DNA from: Caballeronia sp. M1242 | GTDB taxonomy: Bacteria; Pseudomonadota; Gammaproteobacteria; Burkholderiales; Burkholderiaceae | DNA: 64,000 nucleotides | Direction of reading: 5' to 3' | NCBI RefSeq assembly: GCF_017220215.1 | Contig: NZ_CP071130.1 | Coordinates: forward strand, 930,001-994,000 | Shown: in pieces, positions 25,158 through 34,339 of the stretch | How the letters are laid out: every line of letters starts with the position of its first letter | How positions within the stretch are numbered: position 1 is the first letter of the stretch | Made by a program: the position numbers and the translations under genes | The notes under the pieces: model-generated | Seen by the model: only the letters and a program-made list of their open reading frames with translations | The model's database searches: none | What the model was told of the DNA's origin: nothing

Positions 25158-25745
25158 ATGATGCCTGTGAGCCCCAAAATCAAACATCCCTCCATCGACT
25201 TCTCCGCCGCATCGGAAGAAGTCGCGCGCCGCCTGATCGGCGCCATCTTCACCGTGGACGGCGTCGGCGGGCGCATCGTCGAAACCGAAGCCTATGACCG
25301 CGAAGATCCGGCCTCGCACACGTTCTCCGGCCCCACCCCGCGCAACGCGTCCATGTTCGGGCCGCCCGCGCATGCTTACGTCTATCGGTCGTACGGCATC
25401 CACTGGTGCCTGAACTTCGTGTGCCGCGAAGCAGGCCACGGCGCGGGCGTGCTGATTCGCGCGATCGAGCCGCTGACCGGCATCGACGTCATGCGCGAGC
25501 GGCGCGGCGTCGAACCGGTCAAGCTGCTGTGTTCGGGGCCGGGGCGGCTCGCGCAGGCGCTCGGCATCACGCACAAGGATAACGGCGCGTCGCTGCTCGA
25601 AGCGCCGTTCGATATTCAGCCGCCCGACGAGGCATGCGATGTCGTCACCGGTCCGCGCATCGGCATCAGCAAGGCGATGGATGTGCCGTGGCGCTTCGGG
25701 CTTGCCGGATCGAAGTTCGTCAGCAAGCCCTTTCCCAAGGCGTGA
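25158..25745 (+). CDS. DNA-3-methyladenine glycosylase (AAG/MPG family)
   Basis: The product has 195 residues, with ATG 25158 taken as start; TTG 25149 and ATG 25161 are alternatives and no clear ribosome-binding site favours one. The family core is present: GRIVETEAYDREDPASH with the catalytic Glu, then YVYRSYGIHWCLNFVC for base flipping, and CSGPGRLAQALGI. It removes alkylated purines such as 3-methyladenine and hypoxanthine in base-excision repair. The stop codon abuts that of the ABC substrate-binding gene on the other strand. Confidence 0.92.
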   Translation: MMPVSPKIKHPSIDFSAASEEVARRLIGAIFTVDGVGGRIVETEAYDREDPASHTFSGPTPRNASMFGPPAHAYVYRSYGIHWCLNFVCREAGHGAGVLIRAIEPLTGIDVMRERRGVEPVKLLCSGPGRLAQALGITHKDNGASLLEAPFDIQPPDEACDVVTGPRIGISKAMDVPWRFGLAGSKFVSKPFPKA

Positions 25746-26951
25746 TCAGTCAGCCGGGCGCAGCTTTCGCACTTCTTCGTCCGAGGGCTGGACGCTCGCG
25801 CCGTCGATATAGCGGAACGACGTCATCACGCCCTTGCCGTCCTTCCGCGCCGTGACGCCGACATAAGCGCCCATCGTCGATTGGTTGTCCTGCTTGCGAT
25901 AGACGATCGGACCGAACGGCGTGTTCACCGGCAAGCCCTTGAACGCGGCGGCGAGCTTGTCCGCGTCCGTGCTGCCTGCTTTCCTGAGGCCATTGGCGAG
26001 CGACATCATCGCCGTATATCCGACGACCGAGCCCAGGCGCGGATAGTCGTGATACTTCGCTTGATAAGCCGCGACGAACTGCTTGTTAGCCGGGGTGTCG
26101 ATGGCATACCACGGGTAGCCCGTGACGATCCAGCCGACCGGCGCTTCCGCCCCGAGCGGATCGAGATAATCGGGCTCGCCGGTCAGCAGCGACACCACCG
26201 CGCGATCCTTGAAGAGCCCGCGCGTATTGCCCTCGCGAACGAACTTGCCGAGGTCCGCGCTGAAGAGCACATTGAAGATGGCGTCGGGCTTCGCATCGGC
26301 CAGCGCCTGCGTGACGGCGCCTGCATCGACACTGCCGAGCGGCGTCGCCTGTTCCGCGACGAACTCGACATCGGGCTGCGCGGCCTTCAGCAAGCGCTTG
26401 AATGTCGCCACGGCCGACTGACCGTACTCGTAGTTCGGATAGACGAGCGCCCAGCGCTTCTTCTTGAGCTTCGCCGCTTCGGGGACGAGCATCGCGACCT
26501 GCATATACGTCGATGGCCGAAGGCGATACGTGTATTTGTTGCCGTCCTGCCAGACGATCTTGTCGGTGAGCGGCTCGGCGGCGAGGAAGAAAATGTGGCG
26601 CTGCTTCGCGTAGTCCGCGAGCGCGAGGCCCGTGTTCGACAGATAACCGCCGAACAGGAGCTTCACCTGCTCCCGCGAAACGAGTTCCTGCGCGACACGC
26701 ACGGTATCGCCGGGATTGCCGTTGTCGTCGCGTGAAACGACTTCGAGCTTGTTGCCGTTTATGCCGCCTGCCGCGTTGATCTGTTCGAGCGCGAGATTCC
26801 AGCCGTTCCTGTAGGGCATGAGAAACGCGGGTTGCGCCTTATAGCTGTTGATCTCGCCGATCTTGATGCTGTCCGCGTGTGCGGCGCACGTCGCGACGGC
26901 CGCAAGCGCTGCCACGCTCGCGCGCAGCACTTTTCCTGCTTGATGAATCAT
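25746..26951 (-). CDS. ABC transporter substrate-binding protein (LivJ/Leu-Ile-Val type)
   Basis: The product has 401 residues from ATG 26951, with AGGAGA upstream. The signal peptide ends in CAAHA. The mature part begins SIKIGEINSYKAQPAFL and has the type I periplasmic-binding fold with INAAGGINGNKLEVVSRDDN, the family signature. The frame continues upstream into livF by chance; that longer frame is not a fusion. It is the last gene of the liv cluster, 32 nt after livF. The substrate may be a branched-chain amino acid, an amide or an aromatic acid; sequence alone does not decide. Confidence 0.9.
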   Translation of the reverse strand: MIHQAGKVLRASVAALAAVATCAAHADSIKIGEINSYKAQPAFLMPYRNGWNLALEQINAAGGINGNKLEVVSRDDNGNPGDTVRVAQELVSREQVKLLFGGYLSNTGLALADYAKQRHIFFLAAEPLTDKIVWQDGNKYTYRLRPSTYMQVAMLVPEAAKLKKKRWALVYPNYEYGQSAVATFKRLLKAAQPDVEFVAEQATPLGSVDAGAVTQALADAKPDAIFNVLFSADLGKFVREGNTRGLFKDRAVVSLLTGEPDYLDPLGAEAPVGWIVTGYPWYAIDTPANKQFVAAYQAKYHDYPRLGSVVGYTAMMSLANGLRKAGSTDADKLAAAFKGLPVNTPFGPIVYRKQDNQSTMGAYVGVTARKDGKGVMTSFRYIDGASVQPSDEEVRKLRPAD

Positions 26952-26983
26952 CGATGCTTCTCCTCTAACGATATGCTTCAGGC

Positions 26984-27691
26984 TCAAACGCCCAGATAAG
27001 CGCGGCGAGCGGCATCGTCGCGAACGAACGCCTGCATCGCTCCGGCATGGCGAACCTGGCCTTTCTCCAGCACGACCACGCGGTCGCTGACGAGTTCGGC
27101 GAAGTGCAGGTTCTGCTCCGATAACAGGACAGCGAGCCCTTCGCGCTTCAGTCGCAGAATCATATCGGCCATTTGCTCGACGATGACCGGCGCCACGCCT
27201 TCCGATGGCTCGTCCAGCAACACGACGCGCGGATTGCCCATCAGCGTGCGCGCCACGGTCAGCATCTGTTGCTCGCCGCCGCTCATGCGGCTCGCGCGAC
27301 GCTCGCGCATTTCGCCGAGATTCGGAAAGACGCGAAAGAGCGTGTCCGGCGTCCATCGCGGCGCGCCTTCGCGCGGCGGCTGGCGGCCCGTCTCCAGATT
27401 CTCCACGACGGTCAGGTCGCCGAAGATGCGGCGATCTTCCGGCACATAACCGAGCCCGCGACGCGCGATGCGATACGGCGCCATGCCCGATATGTTCTCG
27501 CCCATGAACATGACTGTGCCGGTCACGCGCGGCAGCAGGCCCATGATGGCTTTCATGGTCGTGGATTTGCCCGCGCCGTTGCGGCCCATCAACGCGACGA
27601 CTTCGCCCTGCCCCACTTCGAACGCGACGTCGAACAGAATCTGCGCGCGGCCATAGAACGCATTCAGCGCATCGATACGCAAGAGTGTCAT
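26984..27691 (-). CDS. livF: LivF-type ABC transporter ATP-binding protein
   Basis: The product has 235 residues. Walker A is GRNGAGKSTTMKA, the signature MSGGEQQMLTVARTLM, and Walker B VVLLDEPSEG. The pattern GYVPEDRRIFGDLTVVENL is typical of LivF rather than LivG. It powers uptake together with LivG and the fused permease. The start overlaps the livG stop (ATGA). Confidence 0.92.
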   Translation of the reverse strand: MTLLRIDALNAFYGRAQILFDVAFEVGQGEVVALMGRNGAGKSTTMKAIMGLLPRVTGTVMFMGENISGMAPYRIARRGLGYVPEDRRIFGDLTVVENLETGRQPPREGAPRWTPDTLFRVFPNLGEMRERRASRMSGGEQQMLTVARTLMGNPRVVLLDEPSEGVAPVIVEQMADMILRLKREGLAVLLSEQNLHFAELVSDRVVVLEKGQVRHAGAMQAFVRDDAARRAYLGV

Positions 27692-28473
27692 CGCGCGGCT
27701 CCGTCGATCGAAACAGCGCGCGGCGCATACGATGCCCCCGTGCCCAGATAGACCTCGCGCACGCGGGCGTCGTTGCGGATCGCATCGGCGTCGCCTTCCG
27801 CGATCAACTGGCCTCGCGCCAGCACCACCAGCTTATCGGCATGTTCGAACACCACATCCATGCTGTGTTCGGTGAAAAGCACGCCCATGTTGCGCTCTTT
27901 GGCAAGACGCGCGGTGAGCGTCATCAGCGCGTTGCGTTCCTCGGGCGCCATGCCCGCCGTGGGCTCGTCCATCAGCAGCAGCTTCGGGCGGTTGGATAGC
28001 GCCATCGCCAGTTCCACGCGCTTCACGTCGCCGTAAGCGAGCACCGCGCAACTGCGCCGCGCGTGCGCCGTCATGCCGACGAGATCGAGCAAGGCCATGG
28101 CGTCGTCTTCATTCGATGACGCCACGCGAGAGAAGAAGCCGAACGTGCGCCGCTCATGCGAGAGCAACGCCATCTGCATGTTTTCGAGCACCGTCATCGA
28201 ATTGAACGTAGCGGCCACCTGAAACGTCCTGCCGACGCCCTGCCGCCAGATATCGCGCGGACGTCTTCCCGTGATGTCGTGGCCGTCCAGATGGATGCTG
28301 CCCGACGTGGGCTTGAGTTGCCCGTTGATCATGTTGAAGCACGTCGATTTACCGGCTCCGTTAGGGCCGATCAACGCGAGGAGTTGCCCTGCTTCGACGG
28401 AGAACGACACGTCGTCGACGGCCTTCACGCCGTCGAAGGACTTGGAGAGCTTGTCGATGCGCAGGAGCGTCAT
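27688..28473 (-). CDS. livG: LivG-type ABC transporter ATP-binding protein
   Basis: The product has 261 residues. Walker A is GPNGAGKSTCFNMI, with GVGRTFQVAATFNSMTVLEN typical of LivG. The ABC signature is altered: the usual LSGG-Q loop reads LAYGDVKRVELAMALS, as in many LivG proteins (LSYGE-type). Walker B is LLLMDEPTAGM. The start overlaps the permease stop, so the three genes are translationally coupled. Confidence 0.92.
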   Translation of the reverse strand: MTLLRIDKLSKSFDGVKAVDDVSFSVEAGQLLALIGPNGAGKSTCFNMINGQLKPTSGSIHLDGHDITGRRPRDIWRQGVGRTFQVAATFNSMTVLENMQMALLSHERRTFGFFSRVASSNEDDAMALLDLVGMTAHARRSCAVLAYGDVKRVELAMALSNRPKLLLMDEPTAGMAPEERNALMTLTARLAKERNMGVLFTEHSMDVVFEHADKLVVLARGQLIAEGDADAIRNDARVREVYLGTGASYAPRAVSIDGAAR

Positions 28474-30347
28474 TGCGCCTCCGTGAACCGGTCACGCACG
28501 AAGCCTGCGATGCCTTGCGGAAACGCCACGACGAGCACGAGAATGGCGGCCCCGAGCAGCGCTTGCCAATAGTCGGTCTGCCGCGCCACCGTGTCTTGCA
28601 ACCACGTGAACACCGCCGCGCCGACGATGGGGCCCGCGAGCGTCTGAATGCCGCCGAGCAGCACCATCACGAGACCGTCCACGGAGCGACCGACGCTGAT
28701 GGCTTCGGGCGAGATGTTGCCTTTGGAGAATGCGTATAGCGAGCCGGCGAGCCCGCATACGAGCGCAGCCGCGACGAAGGCGATCCATTGCACGCGAGCG
28801 ACATCGATGCCGATGGCTTCCGCGCGCAACGGCGAATCGCGGCCCGCGCGCATCGCGAATCCGAGCGGCGCGAAGAGCAGTCGTCGCAAGAGCCATACGC
28901 CGGCTATCGCGGCAACGAGCGTGAGGTAGTAAAACGCAACGGGCGATGACAGCCAAGGCGACGGCCACATGCCGAGAAGGCCGTTGCTGCCGCCCGTGAC
29001 CGCGTCCCACTGATAGACGATCGACCACACGATCTGCGCGAACGCGAGCGTCAGCATCGCAAGATAGACGCCGGATAACCGCACGCAGAACCATCCGAAC
29101 ACGATTGCGCCGATGCCCGCGACGAGTGGCCCGAGCGCGAGTGCCGCTTCCATCGGCAAGGCCAGCGCCTTCAGAAAAAGCGCCGCGCCATAAGCGCCCA
29201 GACCGAAATATGCCGCATGTCCGAACGAATGCATGCCGCCCGGACCCATGATGAAATGCAGGCTCGCGGCGAACAGAACGGCGATCAGGATTTCGACGAG
29301 CAATACGGGCAGATACGGAAAAGCGCCGGCCGCCAGAGGCGCGAGCGCGAGCACCAAGACCACGATGGCCCAGCCGAGTTTGACGCGGCGCGTTGCGGGA
29401 GAAAGCGGCCTGTCCGCAGGCGCGCCGGTTCGTGCAACGGTCTGTGCGCGCCCGAACAAGCCCCACGGACGAAACACCAATACGACGGCCATCAACGCGA
29501 ATTCGGCGACGAGCGTGAACTTCGACAGCGAGAACGCGATACCGAAGACCGACACTTGCCCGATGCCGATGCACAGTGCCTTGATCTCCGCGATCAGCAA
29601 TGCCGCGACGAACGCGCCCGGAATCGAGCCCATGCCGCCGACCACGACGACCACGAACGCATTGCCGATGGTGTCGATATCGAGCGAAAGATTCGCCGGC
29701 ATCCTCGGTATCTGCAGCGCGCCGCCGAGGCCGGCGAGGCATGCGCCCGCGAAGAAGACACTCGTGAACAGCCACGCCTGATTCACGCCTAGCGCGCCGA
29801 GCATTTCGCGATCGGCACTCGCAGCCCGCACCAGCGTGCCCCAGCGCGTTCGAGTGAGCGCGTACCAGAGCACGCTGAGCACGAGCGGACCGGCAACGAT
29901 CAGCACCAGGTCATAGACCGGCAGCGCATGCCCGAGCAATGGCACGGCGCCCGCGAGATACGGCGCGCGTGGTCCGAACAGATCGTCCGGTCCCCATAGG
30001 TACAGCGCGGCGTCGCGCAATATCAGCACCAGCGCGAACGTCGCGAGTAAATGGAACAGCTCGGGCGCGCGATAGATGCGCCTCAGCACGCTGACTTCGA
30101 TGATCGCGCCCAGCGCGCCGACGATCAGCGCCGCGCCGACAATCGACGCCCAGAATCCCATGACGCTCGCCCCGAACCGGCTCGTCAGGCTATAGGCGAC
30201 ATAGACGCCCACCATGTACAGCGAGCCGTGCGCGAAGTTGACGATGCGCGTGACGCCGAAGATCAGCGAGAGTCCCGAGGCGACGAGAAAGAGCGCGCAG
30301 GCATCGGCCAGGCCATTGACGAGTTGAACGAGCAGGTTGGCGAACAT
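28470..30347 (-). CDS. Fused LivH-LivM ABC permease
   Basis: The product has 625 residues taken from ATG 30347 (MFANLLVQLVNGLADA); a longer frame from TTG 30452 has no ribosome-binding site. Residues 1 to about 290 are a LivH-type permease (GLSLIFGVTRIVNFAHGSLYMVG). After a linker (about 290-310), residues 310-620 are a LivM-type permease (GPGGMHSFGHAAYFGLGAYGAA). These are usually two separate genes; here one polypeptide would form both halves of the membrane channel. It is the first transporter gene, 138 nt downstream of the tetR stop. Confidence 0.9.
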   Translation of the reverse strand: MFANLLVQLVNGLADACALFLVASGLSLIFGVTRIVNFAHGSLYMVGVYVAYSLTSRFGASVMGFWASIVGAALIVGALGAIIEVSVLRRIYRAPELFHLLATFALVLILRDAALYLWGPDDLFGPRAPYLAGAVPLLGHALPVYDLVLIVAGPLVLSVLWYALTRTRWGTLVRAASADREMLGALGVNQAWLFTSVFFAGACLAGLGGALQIPRMPANLSLDIDTIGNAFVVVVVGGMGSIPGAFVAALLIAEIKALCIGIGQVSVFGIAFSLSKFTLVAEFALMAVVLVFRPWGLFGRAQTVARTGAPADRPLSPATRRVKLGWAIVVLVLALAPLAAGAFPYLPVLLVEILIAVLFAASLHFIMGPGGMHSFGHAAYFGLGAYGAALFLKALALPMEAALALGPLVAGIGAIVFGWFCVRLSGVYLAMLTLAFAQIVWSIVYQWDAVTGGSNGLLGMWPSPWLSSPVAFYYLTLVAAIAGVWLLRRLLFAPLGFAMRAGRDSPLRAEAIGIDVARVQWIAFVAAALVCGLAGSLYAFSKGNISPEAISVGRSVDGLVMVLLGGIQTLAGPIVGAAVFTWLQDTVARQTDYWQALLGAAILVLVVAFPQGIAGFVRDRFTEAQ

Positions 30348-30485
30348 CGGGCGCGTGACGAGCTTGATTGCTGAAGGGTTGACGGCTAAGGGAGCAAGCG
30401 GCGACGAGGCGACATTATCGGTGAATTGCGCGCCCTCTTCCCTGTACGACAAAAAGCTGGCGCCCCGATGACTCGCGCAGTCCCG

Positions 30486-31121
30486 TCACAAGCCGTTCTC
30501 CACCATCGACAAGAGCCGCGCGGCAAGCGGCTCGACCGACTCCGCGCCCAGCCCTTGCAGCGGTCCTTCGATCAGCAGCAGCGCAAAGCCGTGCACCGCG
30601 CTCCACGCGAGATATTCCGCGTCCGGCCGCCGCCGCGTATCGAGCGCGCCTGCTTCCACCATCTCGTCGAGCGCGCGGCTCAAGAGTTGGAACGGGTCCA
30701 GACCGCTCGGTCCCACGCCGTACGGTTCATCGTGCTCTCTCCACTCCGCCTGCGCCGCAGCGAACGCCGTGCGGAACAAGCCCGTTTCCGCCTGAGCGAA
30801 GCGTAGATAGCCCGCGCCGATCGCGCGCAGTCCGGCACGGGCGGCATCGGCGCGGCGGCGTTTCTTCGGGCGAGCGGCCAGTTCTTCTTCCATCGCTTCG
30901 GCCACCGACGACAGCGCCGCCGAGCGCACCGCGGACAACAGCGCGTCCCTGTTCTCGAAGTGCCGGTACGCCGCATTCGGCACGACGCCCGCACGGCGCG
31001 TTGCTTCGCGCAAGACGATCGCGTCGGGACCGCCTTCGCGGGCGAGCTGAATGCCCGCGTCGATGAGCGCGCGCCGAAGGTCGCCGTGTCTGTAAGTGTT
31101 TCGCGGCTTTGTTTTTGTCAT
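30486..31121 (-). CDS. TetR/AcrR family transcriptional regulator
   Basis: The product has 211 residues from ATG 31121. The N-terminal helix-turn-helix is clear: YRHGDLRRALIDAGIQLA, then REATRRAGVVPNAAYRHFENRDAL. The rest is a ligand-binding domain of the WHG type (WSAVHGFALLL). It is divergent from the SnoaL-like gene, with two near-identical palindromes between them (31158-31202), and upstream of the liv cluster on its own strand. Autoregulation and control of the divergent genes are likely. Confidence 0.9.
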   Translation of the reverse strand: MTKTKPRNTYRHGDLRRALIDAGIQLAREGGPDAIVLREATRRAGVVPNAAYRHFENRDALLSAVRSAALSSVAEAMEEELAARPKKRRRADAARAGLRAIGAGYLRFAQAETGLFRTAFAAAQAEWREHDEPYGVGPSGLDPFQLLSRALDEMVEAGALDTRRRPDAEYLAWSAVHGFALLLIEGPLQGLGAESVEPLAARLLSMVENGL

Positions 31122-31157
31122 GGGATTGCTTGTTATCTCGACGGTGACGGTCGTATG

Positions 31158-31202
31158 TGGACACTGTCCATTATCTCTGCTATTTTTTGTGGACGCTGTA
31201 CA
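31158..31202. promoter_or_regulatory. Tandem palindromic operators and promoter between tetR and snoaL-like genes
   Basis: The perfect palindrome TGGACA-C-TGTCCA (31158-31170) is followed by a close copy TGGACGCTGTACA (31190-31202); the 14-mers starting one base earlier match at 12 positions, and the sites are 32 bp (three turns) apart. On the plus strand TGGACA (31158) and TATTTT (31181) are spaced 17 nt as -35 and -10, so a bound repressor would cover the promoter. Binding by the adjacent TetR protein is inferred. Confidence 0.65.
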
Positions 31203-31233
31203 CAAGTCGAATTTATCGTCGACGGGAGCCAGC

Positions 31234-31656
31234 ATGAACGACGAGAACGATCGTGCGCGTGACGAAGCGCGTATTCGCGAACTGACGGAAGCCTGGCGGC
31301 AAGCCGTGCTGGCAAAAGACGCAGCCGCGCTCGTCGCGCACTACGCGGCCGATGTCGTGGTGTTCGACGTCGTGCCGCCCGCTTCGATGACCGGCGTCGA
31401 GCGTTATCGCGAGAACTGGCAACGCTGGTTCGACAGCATCAGCGGCCCGCTCGCGTTCGAGATCGTGGACATGCGTATCGCCGTCAGCGGCGAGCTGGCG
31501 TATGCGCACTCGCTCAACCGTGTGGCGGCGGGCGGACGCGACGACATCGTGCGCGCGACCGTGTGTTTCCGGAAGATCAACGGCGACTGGCGCGTGGTGC
31601 ACGAACACGCGTCCGTGCCGCTCATGATGGACATGGACCCCGACGAAGCATCCTGA
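31234..31656 (+). CDS. SnoaL-like / NTF2-fold protein (DUF4440 type)
   Basis: The product has 140 residues from ATG 31234, with GGGAG upstream. It shows the SnoaL_3/DUF4440 pattern: a helical start (ARIRELTEAWRQAVLAKDAA), then ALVAHYAADVVVFDVVPP, and a C-terminal RATVCFRKINGDWRVVHEHAS. Such cone-shaped alpha+beta proteins are often small enzymes or ligand binders of unknown substrate. It is 23 nt upstream of the VOC gene and likely co-transcribed with it under the TetR sites. Confidence 0.85.
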   Translation: MNDENDRARDEARIRELTEAWRQAVLAKDAAALVAHYAADVVVFDVVPPASMTGVERYRENWQRWFDSISGPLAFEIVDMRIAVSGELAYAHSLNRVAAGGRDDIVRATVCFRKINGDWRVVHEHASVPLMMDMDPDEAS

Positions 31657-31679
31657 CCGTCCTCACCCAAGGAGCAGAC

Positions 31680-32132
31680 ATGACAGTGCAACCGTATCTG
31701 TTTTTCGAAGGCCGCTGCGAAGAAGCCGTGTCGTTTTATCGCGAGCATCTGGGCGCGCAGGTGCTGATGACCATGCGTTACCGGGACAATCCCGATGCGG
31801 GCAAGCAAGGCGGCAGGGAAGCGGCGAGTGGCTGCAGCATGCCGCCCGGCTCAGAAGACAAGATCATGCATACCGCGTTCACCATCGGCGATTCCACCGT
31901 GATGGCGTCCGACGGCATGTGCAGCGGCAAGCCGAATTTTCAGGGCGTTTCACTCTCGCTCACGGCAAACGACGAGCAACAGGCCGAGAAGTACTTCAAT
32001 GCGCTCGCCAAGGGCGGGCAGGTTCCGATGCCGATGACGCAGACCTTTTTCGCGAAACGCTTCGGCATGGTTCAGGACATGTTCGGCGTGTCGTGGATGG
32101 TGCTGGGCGGCGTGGAGCACCAGCCCGCGTGA
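31680..32132 (+). CDS. VOC family protein (PhnB-like)
   Basis: The product has 150 residues from ATG 31680, with AAGGAG upstream. It begins VQPYLFFEGRCEEAVSFYRE and has FNALAKGGQVPMPMTQTFFA and FGVSWMV, typical of the PhnB/glyoxalase-like VOC group (YaeR, DUF899 neighbours). VOC proteins bind a metal between two beta-alpha-beta-beta-beta units; the reaction is unknown for this subgroup. Confidence 0.88.
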   Translation: MTVQPYLFFEGRCEEAVSFYREHLGAQVLMTMRYRDNPDAGKQGGREAASGCSMPPGSEDKIMHTAFTIGDSTVMASDGMCSGKPNFQGVSLSLTANDEQQAEKYFNALAKGGQVPMPMTQTFFAKRFGMVQDMFGVSWMVLGGVEHQPA

Positions 32133-32246
32133 TGGTCGGCGAAAGATGCGGGGCGTAACAGCCTGAAACACCTGACGCGCATAAGGGCATTCGAAAACGT
32201 GGAACAATGTCGGCTGATATCCGAACACAGACCGACAGGAGCTTTC

Positions 32247-32897
32247 ATGAGCGCCCCGCACACCCATCATCTCACCGGCTCGGACATGCCCGCTGAATCA
32301 GCCGATCGTCCGACGCGCGAGGAAGCCGAAGCCGCCGTGCGCGTGCTCCTGCGCTGGGCCGGCGACGATCCGCGCCGCGAGGGTCTTCTCGACACGCCGG
32401 CGCGCGTCGTCCGTTCCTACGAGGAGTTTTTCGCAGGCTACGCCGAGAACCCGCACGAGATTCTCGCGCGTACGTTTTCCGAAGTGCAGGGCTACGACGA
32501 GATGATCGTGCTCAAGGACATTCGCTTCGAGAGCTATTGCGAGCATCACATGGTGCCGATCATCGGCCGCGCGCACGTCGCCTATCTGCCGAACAAGCGC
32601 GTCGTCGGCATCTCGAAGCTCGCGCGTCTCGTCGACGCTTTCGCCAAGCGCCTGCAGATTCAGGAGAAGATGACCGCGCAGATAGCCGATACGCTCGAAG
32701 AAGTGCTGCAACCGCTCGGCGTCGGCGTGATTCTGGAAGCCGCGCATCAGTGCATGTCCACGCGCGGCGTGCATAAGGCAGGCGTCTCGATGGTGACCTC
32801 GCGCATGCTCGGCTCGTTCCGCGACGACCCTTCCACGCGGCGCGAGTTTCTCGCCATCGTCGGACAGCAGTCGGGCTTCAGCGTGTCGAATACCTGA
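32247..32897 (+). CDS. folE: GTP cyclohydrolase I (FolE)
   Basis: The product has 216 residues from ATG 32247, with AGGAG upstream. Zinc ligands are visible at Cys98 and His101 (YCEHHMVP) and Cys169 ([11 protein letters not shown]). It opens GTP to 7,8-dihydroneopterin triphosphate, the first step of folate biosynthesis. The N-terminal 20 residues are variable. It ends at a strong shared terminator with cysE. Confidence 0.96.
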   Translation: MSAPHTHHLTGSDMPAESADRPTREEAEAAVRVLLRWAGDDPRREGLLDTPARVVRSYEEFFAGYAENPHEILARTFSEVQGYDEMIVLKDIRFESYCEHHMVPIIGRAHVAYLPNKRVVGISKLARLVDAFAKRLQIQEKMTAQIADTLEEVLQPLGVGVILEAAHQCMSTRGVHKAGVSMVTSRMLGSFRDDPSTRREFLAIVGQQSGFSVSNT

Positions 32898-32910
32898 AGA
32901 GGCTAACGAA

Positions 32911-32945
32911 AACGCAAAAGGGCCGCGTCGCGGCCCTTTTGCGTT
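32911..32945. terminator. Bidirectional terminator between folE and cysE
   Basis: A perfect 16-bp stem (arms AACGCAAAAGGGCCGC and its complement, 32911-32926 and 32930-32945) encloses a 3-nt loop. The internal CAAAAG/CTTTTG gives an A tract on one side and a T tract on the other, so it can end transcripts from both convergent genes. It abuts the cysE stop codon. Confidence 0.92.
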
Positions 32946-33941
32946 TCATGCGCCGAAGCCGTTGCGCGGCGCATCGGCGCCCGTGCCTTCGCGCACCTTG
33001 CCTTGCGACACGTTGCTGCCCGGCGGAACGCTATGCGTCAGCCAGACGTTGCCGCCGATCACCGAACCTTTGCCGATAGTGACGCGCCCGAGAATGGTCG
33101 CGCCCGCGTAGATCACGACATCGTCCTCGACGATAGGATGGCGCGCGTTGCCCTTCACGAGCATGCCGTCGCCACCGGCGGGAAAGCTCTTCGCGCCGAG
33201 CGTCACGGCCTGATAGACGCGCACGCGCTCGCCGATGATCGCCGTCTCGCCGATCACCACGCCCGTGCCGTGATCGATGAAGAAGCTCGGGCCGATGGTC
33301 GCGCCCGGGTGAATGTCGATGCCCGTCAGCGAATGCGCGATCTCGTTGATGAAGCGCGCGAGCAGCGGCACGCCCAGACGATGCAGCGCATGCGCGAGCC
33401 GATGATGCATCATGGCCCACACGCCGGGATAGCACAGCAGAATCTCGGTGATGTGCTGCGCGGCCGGATCGCCCGAAAACGCGGCCAGTATGTCCGACAC
33501 GAGCAGCGCCCGGATTGCGGGCAGCTGCGCGCCGAATTCTCGCGCGGTTTCGAACGCCTTCGCGCTCAGTTCGGCGTCGCTCGTCTCGCGATGTTCCGGC
33601 AGAAAGCGCAAGGCGCGGCGAATCTGCTCGTGCAGCAGGCGCAACGTGGTTTCGAGCGTCTGGCCGACGTAGTAGTCCACGCTTTCGTCGGTGAGATCGG
33701 GCGTGCCGTAATGCGTCGGAAAAAGCGCGGAGCGCAGCCCGTTGACGATCTTCACGATGGCGTCGCGCGACGGCAGCTCGCGGATGCCGAGCGGATGGCG
33801 CGTGCGATGCAGTTGCTCGCGCGACTCGCGCAACTCCGCCACGATGCGCGACAAGCCCCATTCGCGCGGTGCGGGAGCGGTGACGGCGCCGGATGATTCG
33901 GGCGAAGTGCCGGGCGGCACGGATCTGCTGGGCGAAGCCAT
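32946..33941 (-). CDS. cysE: Serine O-acetyltransferase
   Basis: The product has 331 residues from ATG 33941. The C-terminal half is a left-handed beta helix of hexapeptide repeats, with HPGATIGPSFFIDHGTGVVIGETAIIG holding the catalytic DHG/His region, then GNARHPIVEDDVVIYAGATILG. The N-terminal extension of about 100 residues makes it the longer EpsC/SAT subtype, not the E. coli-length CysE (273). It makes O-acetylserine from serine and acetyl-CoA for cysteine synthesis. The start is weakly supported. Confidence 0.92.
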   Translation of the reverse strand: MASPSRSVPPGTSPESSGAVTAPAPREWGLSRIVAELRESREQLHRTRHPLGIRELPSRDAIVKIVNGLRSALFPTHYGTPDLTDESVDYYVGQTLETTLRLLHEQIRRALRFLPEHRETSDAELSAKAFETAREFGAQLPAIRALLVSDILAAFSGDPAAQHITEILLCYPGVWAMMHHRLAHALHRLGVPLLARFINEIAHSLTGIDIHPGATIGPSFFIDHGTGVVIGETAIIGERVRVYQAVTLGAKSFPAGGDGMLVKGNARHPIVEDDVVIYAGATILGRVTIGKGSVIGGNVWLTHSVPPGSNVSQGKVREGTGADAPRNGFGA

Positions 33942-34105
33942 GTTCTGCGTATCAATCCCTGAGCGATGGTGACAACCGCCGCGAAGCGCGCGGCGGACGA
34001 ACGCCAAGCGTACCCGGTTTCGACCGACCGTGCCGCAACACGCGCGGGCCACATCCGACACCAATCGCGCGCAATCGTTTGCTCGTCATCGCGCGGCTCC
34101 GGGCG

Positions 34106-34339
34106 CTACACCGTGACGTGGCTCGCGTCGATCCAGCGCACGGCCCAGTCGCGCGCGTGCGCGATGGCCTCGTCCTCGCTGCGAAAGCGCAGGTCCGCGG
34201 GAAAGAAGCGGTTCGCGACCAGTTCGCCGTCACTTGATCGCGAGATCACCACGTAAGGTTGGTACGTGCCTTCTGCCGTCCGTGCGGGCGCGCAGTTCAG
34301 CAGATAGCCTCTATGCGAAAAGGCGGCATCGTGTTGCAT
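34106..34339 (-). CDS. Small conserved-looking protein of unknown function
   Basis: The product has 77 residues from ATG 34339, with GGGTGA just upstream. Visible features are HRGYLLNCAPART, YVVISRSSDGE and DEAIAHARDWAVRWID, a pattern of short beta strands followed by a C-terminal helix, resembling many small Burkholderia proteins of the RGY...A...W type. It has no signal peptide, and no known family is claimed. It is divergent from the gene at 34622. Confidence 0.65.
   Translation of the reverse strand: MQHDAAFSHRGYLLNCAPARTAEGTYQPYVVISRSSDGELVANRFFPADLRFRSEDEAIAHARDWAVRWIDASHVTV

Noticed and set aside
25746..27785. Apparent fusion of livF-region sequence to the substrate-binding protein
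   Set aside because: The upstream part is livF read in the wrong frame. A good ribosome-binding site and signal peptide place the true start at 26951.
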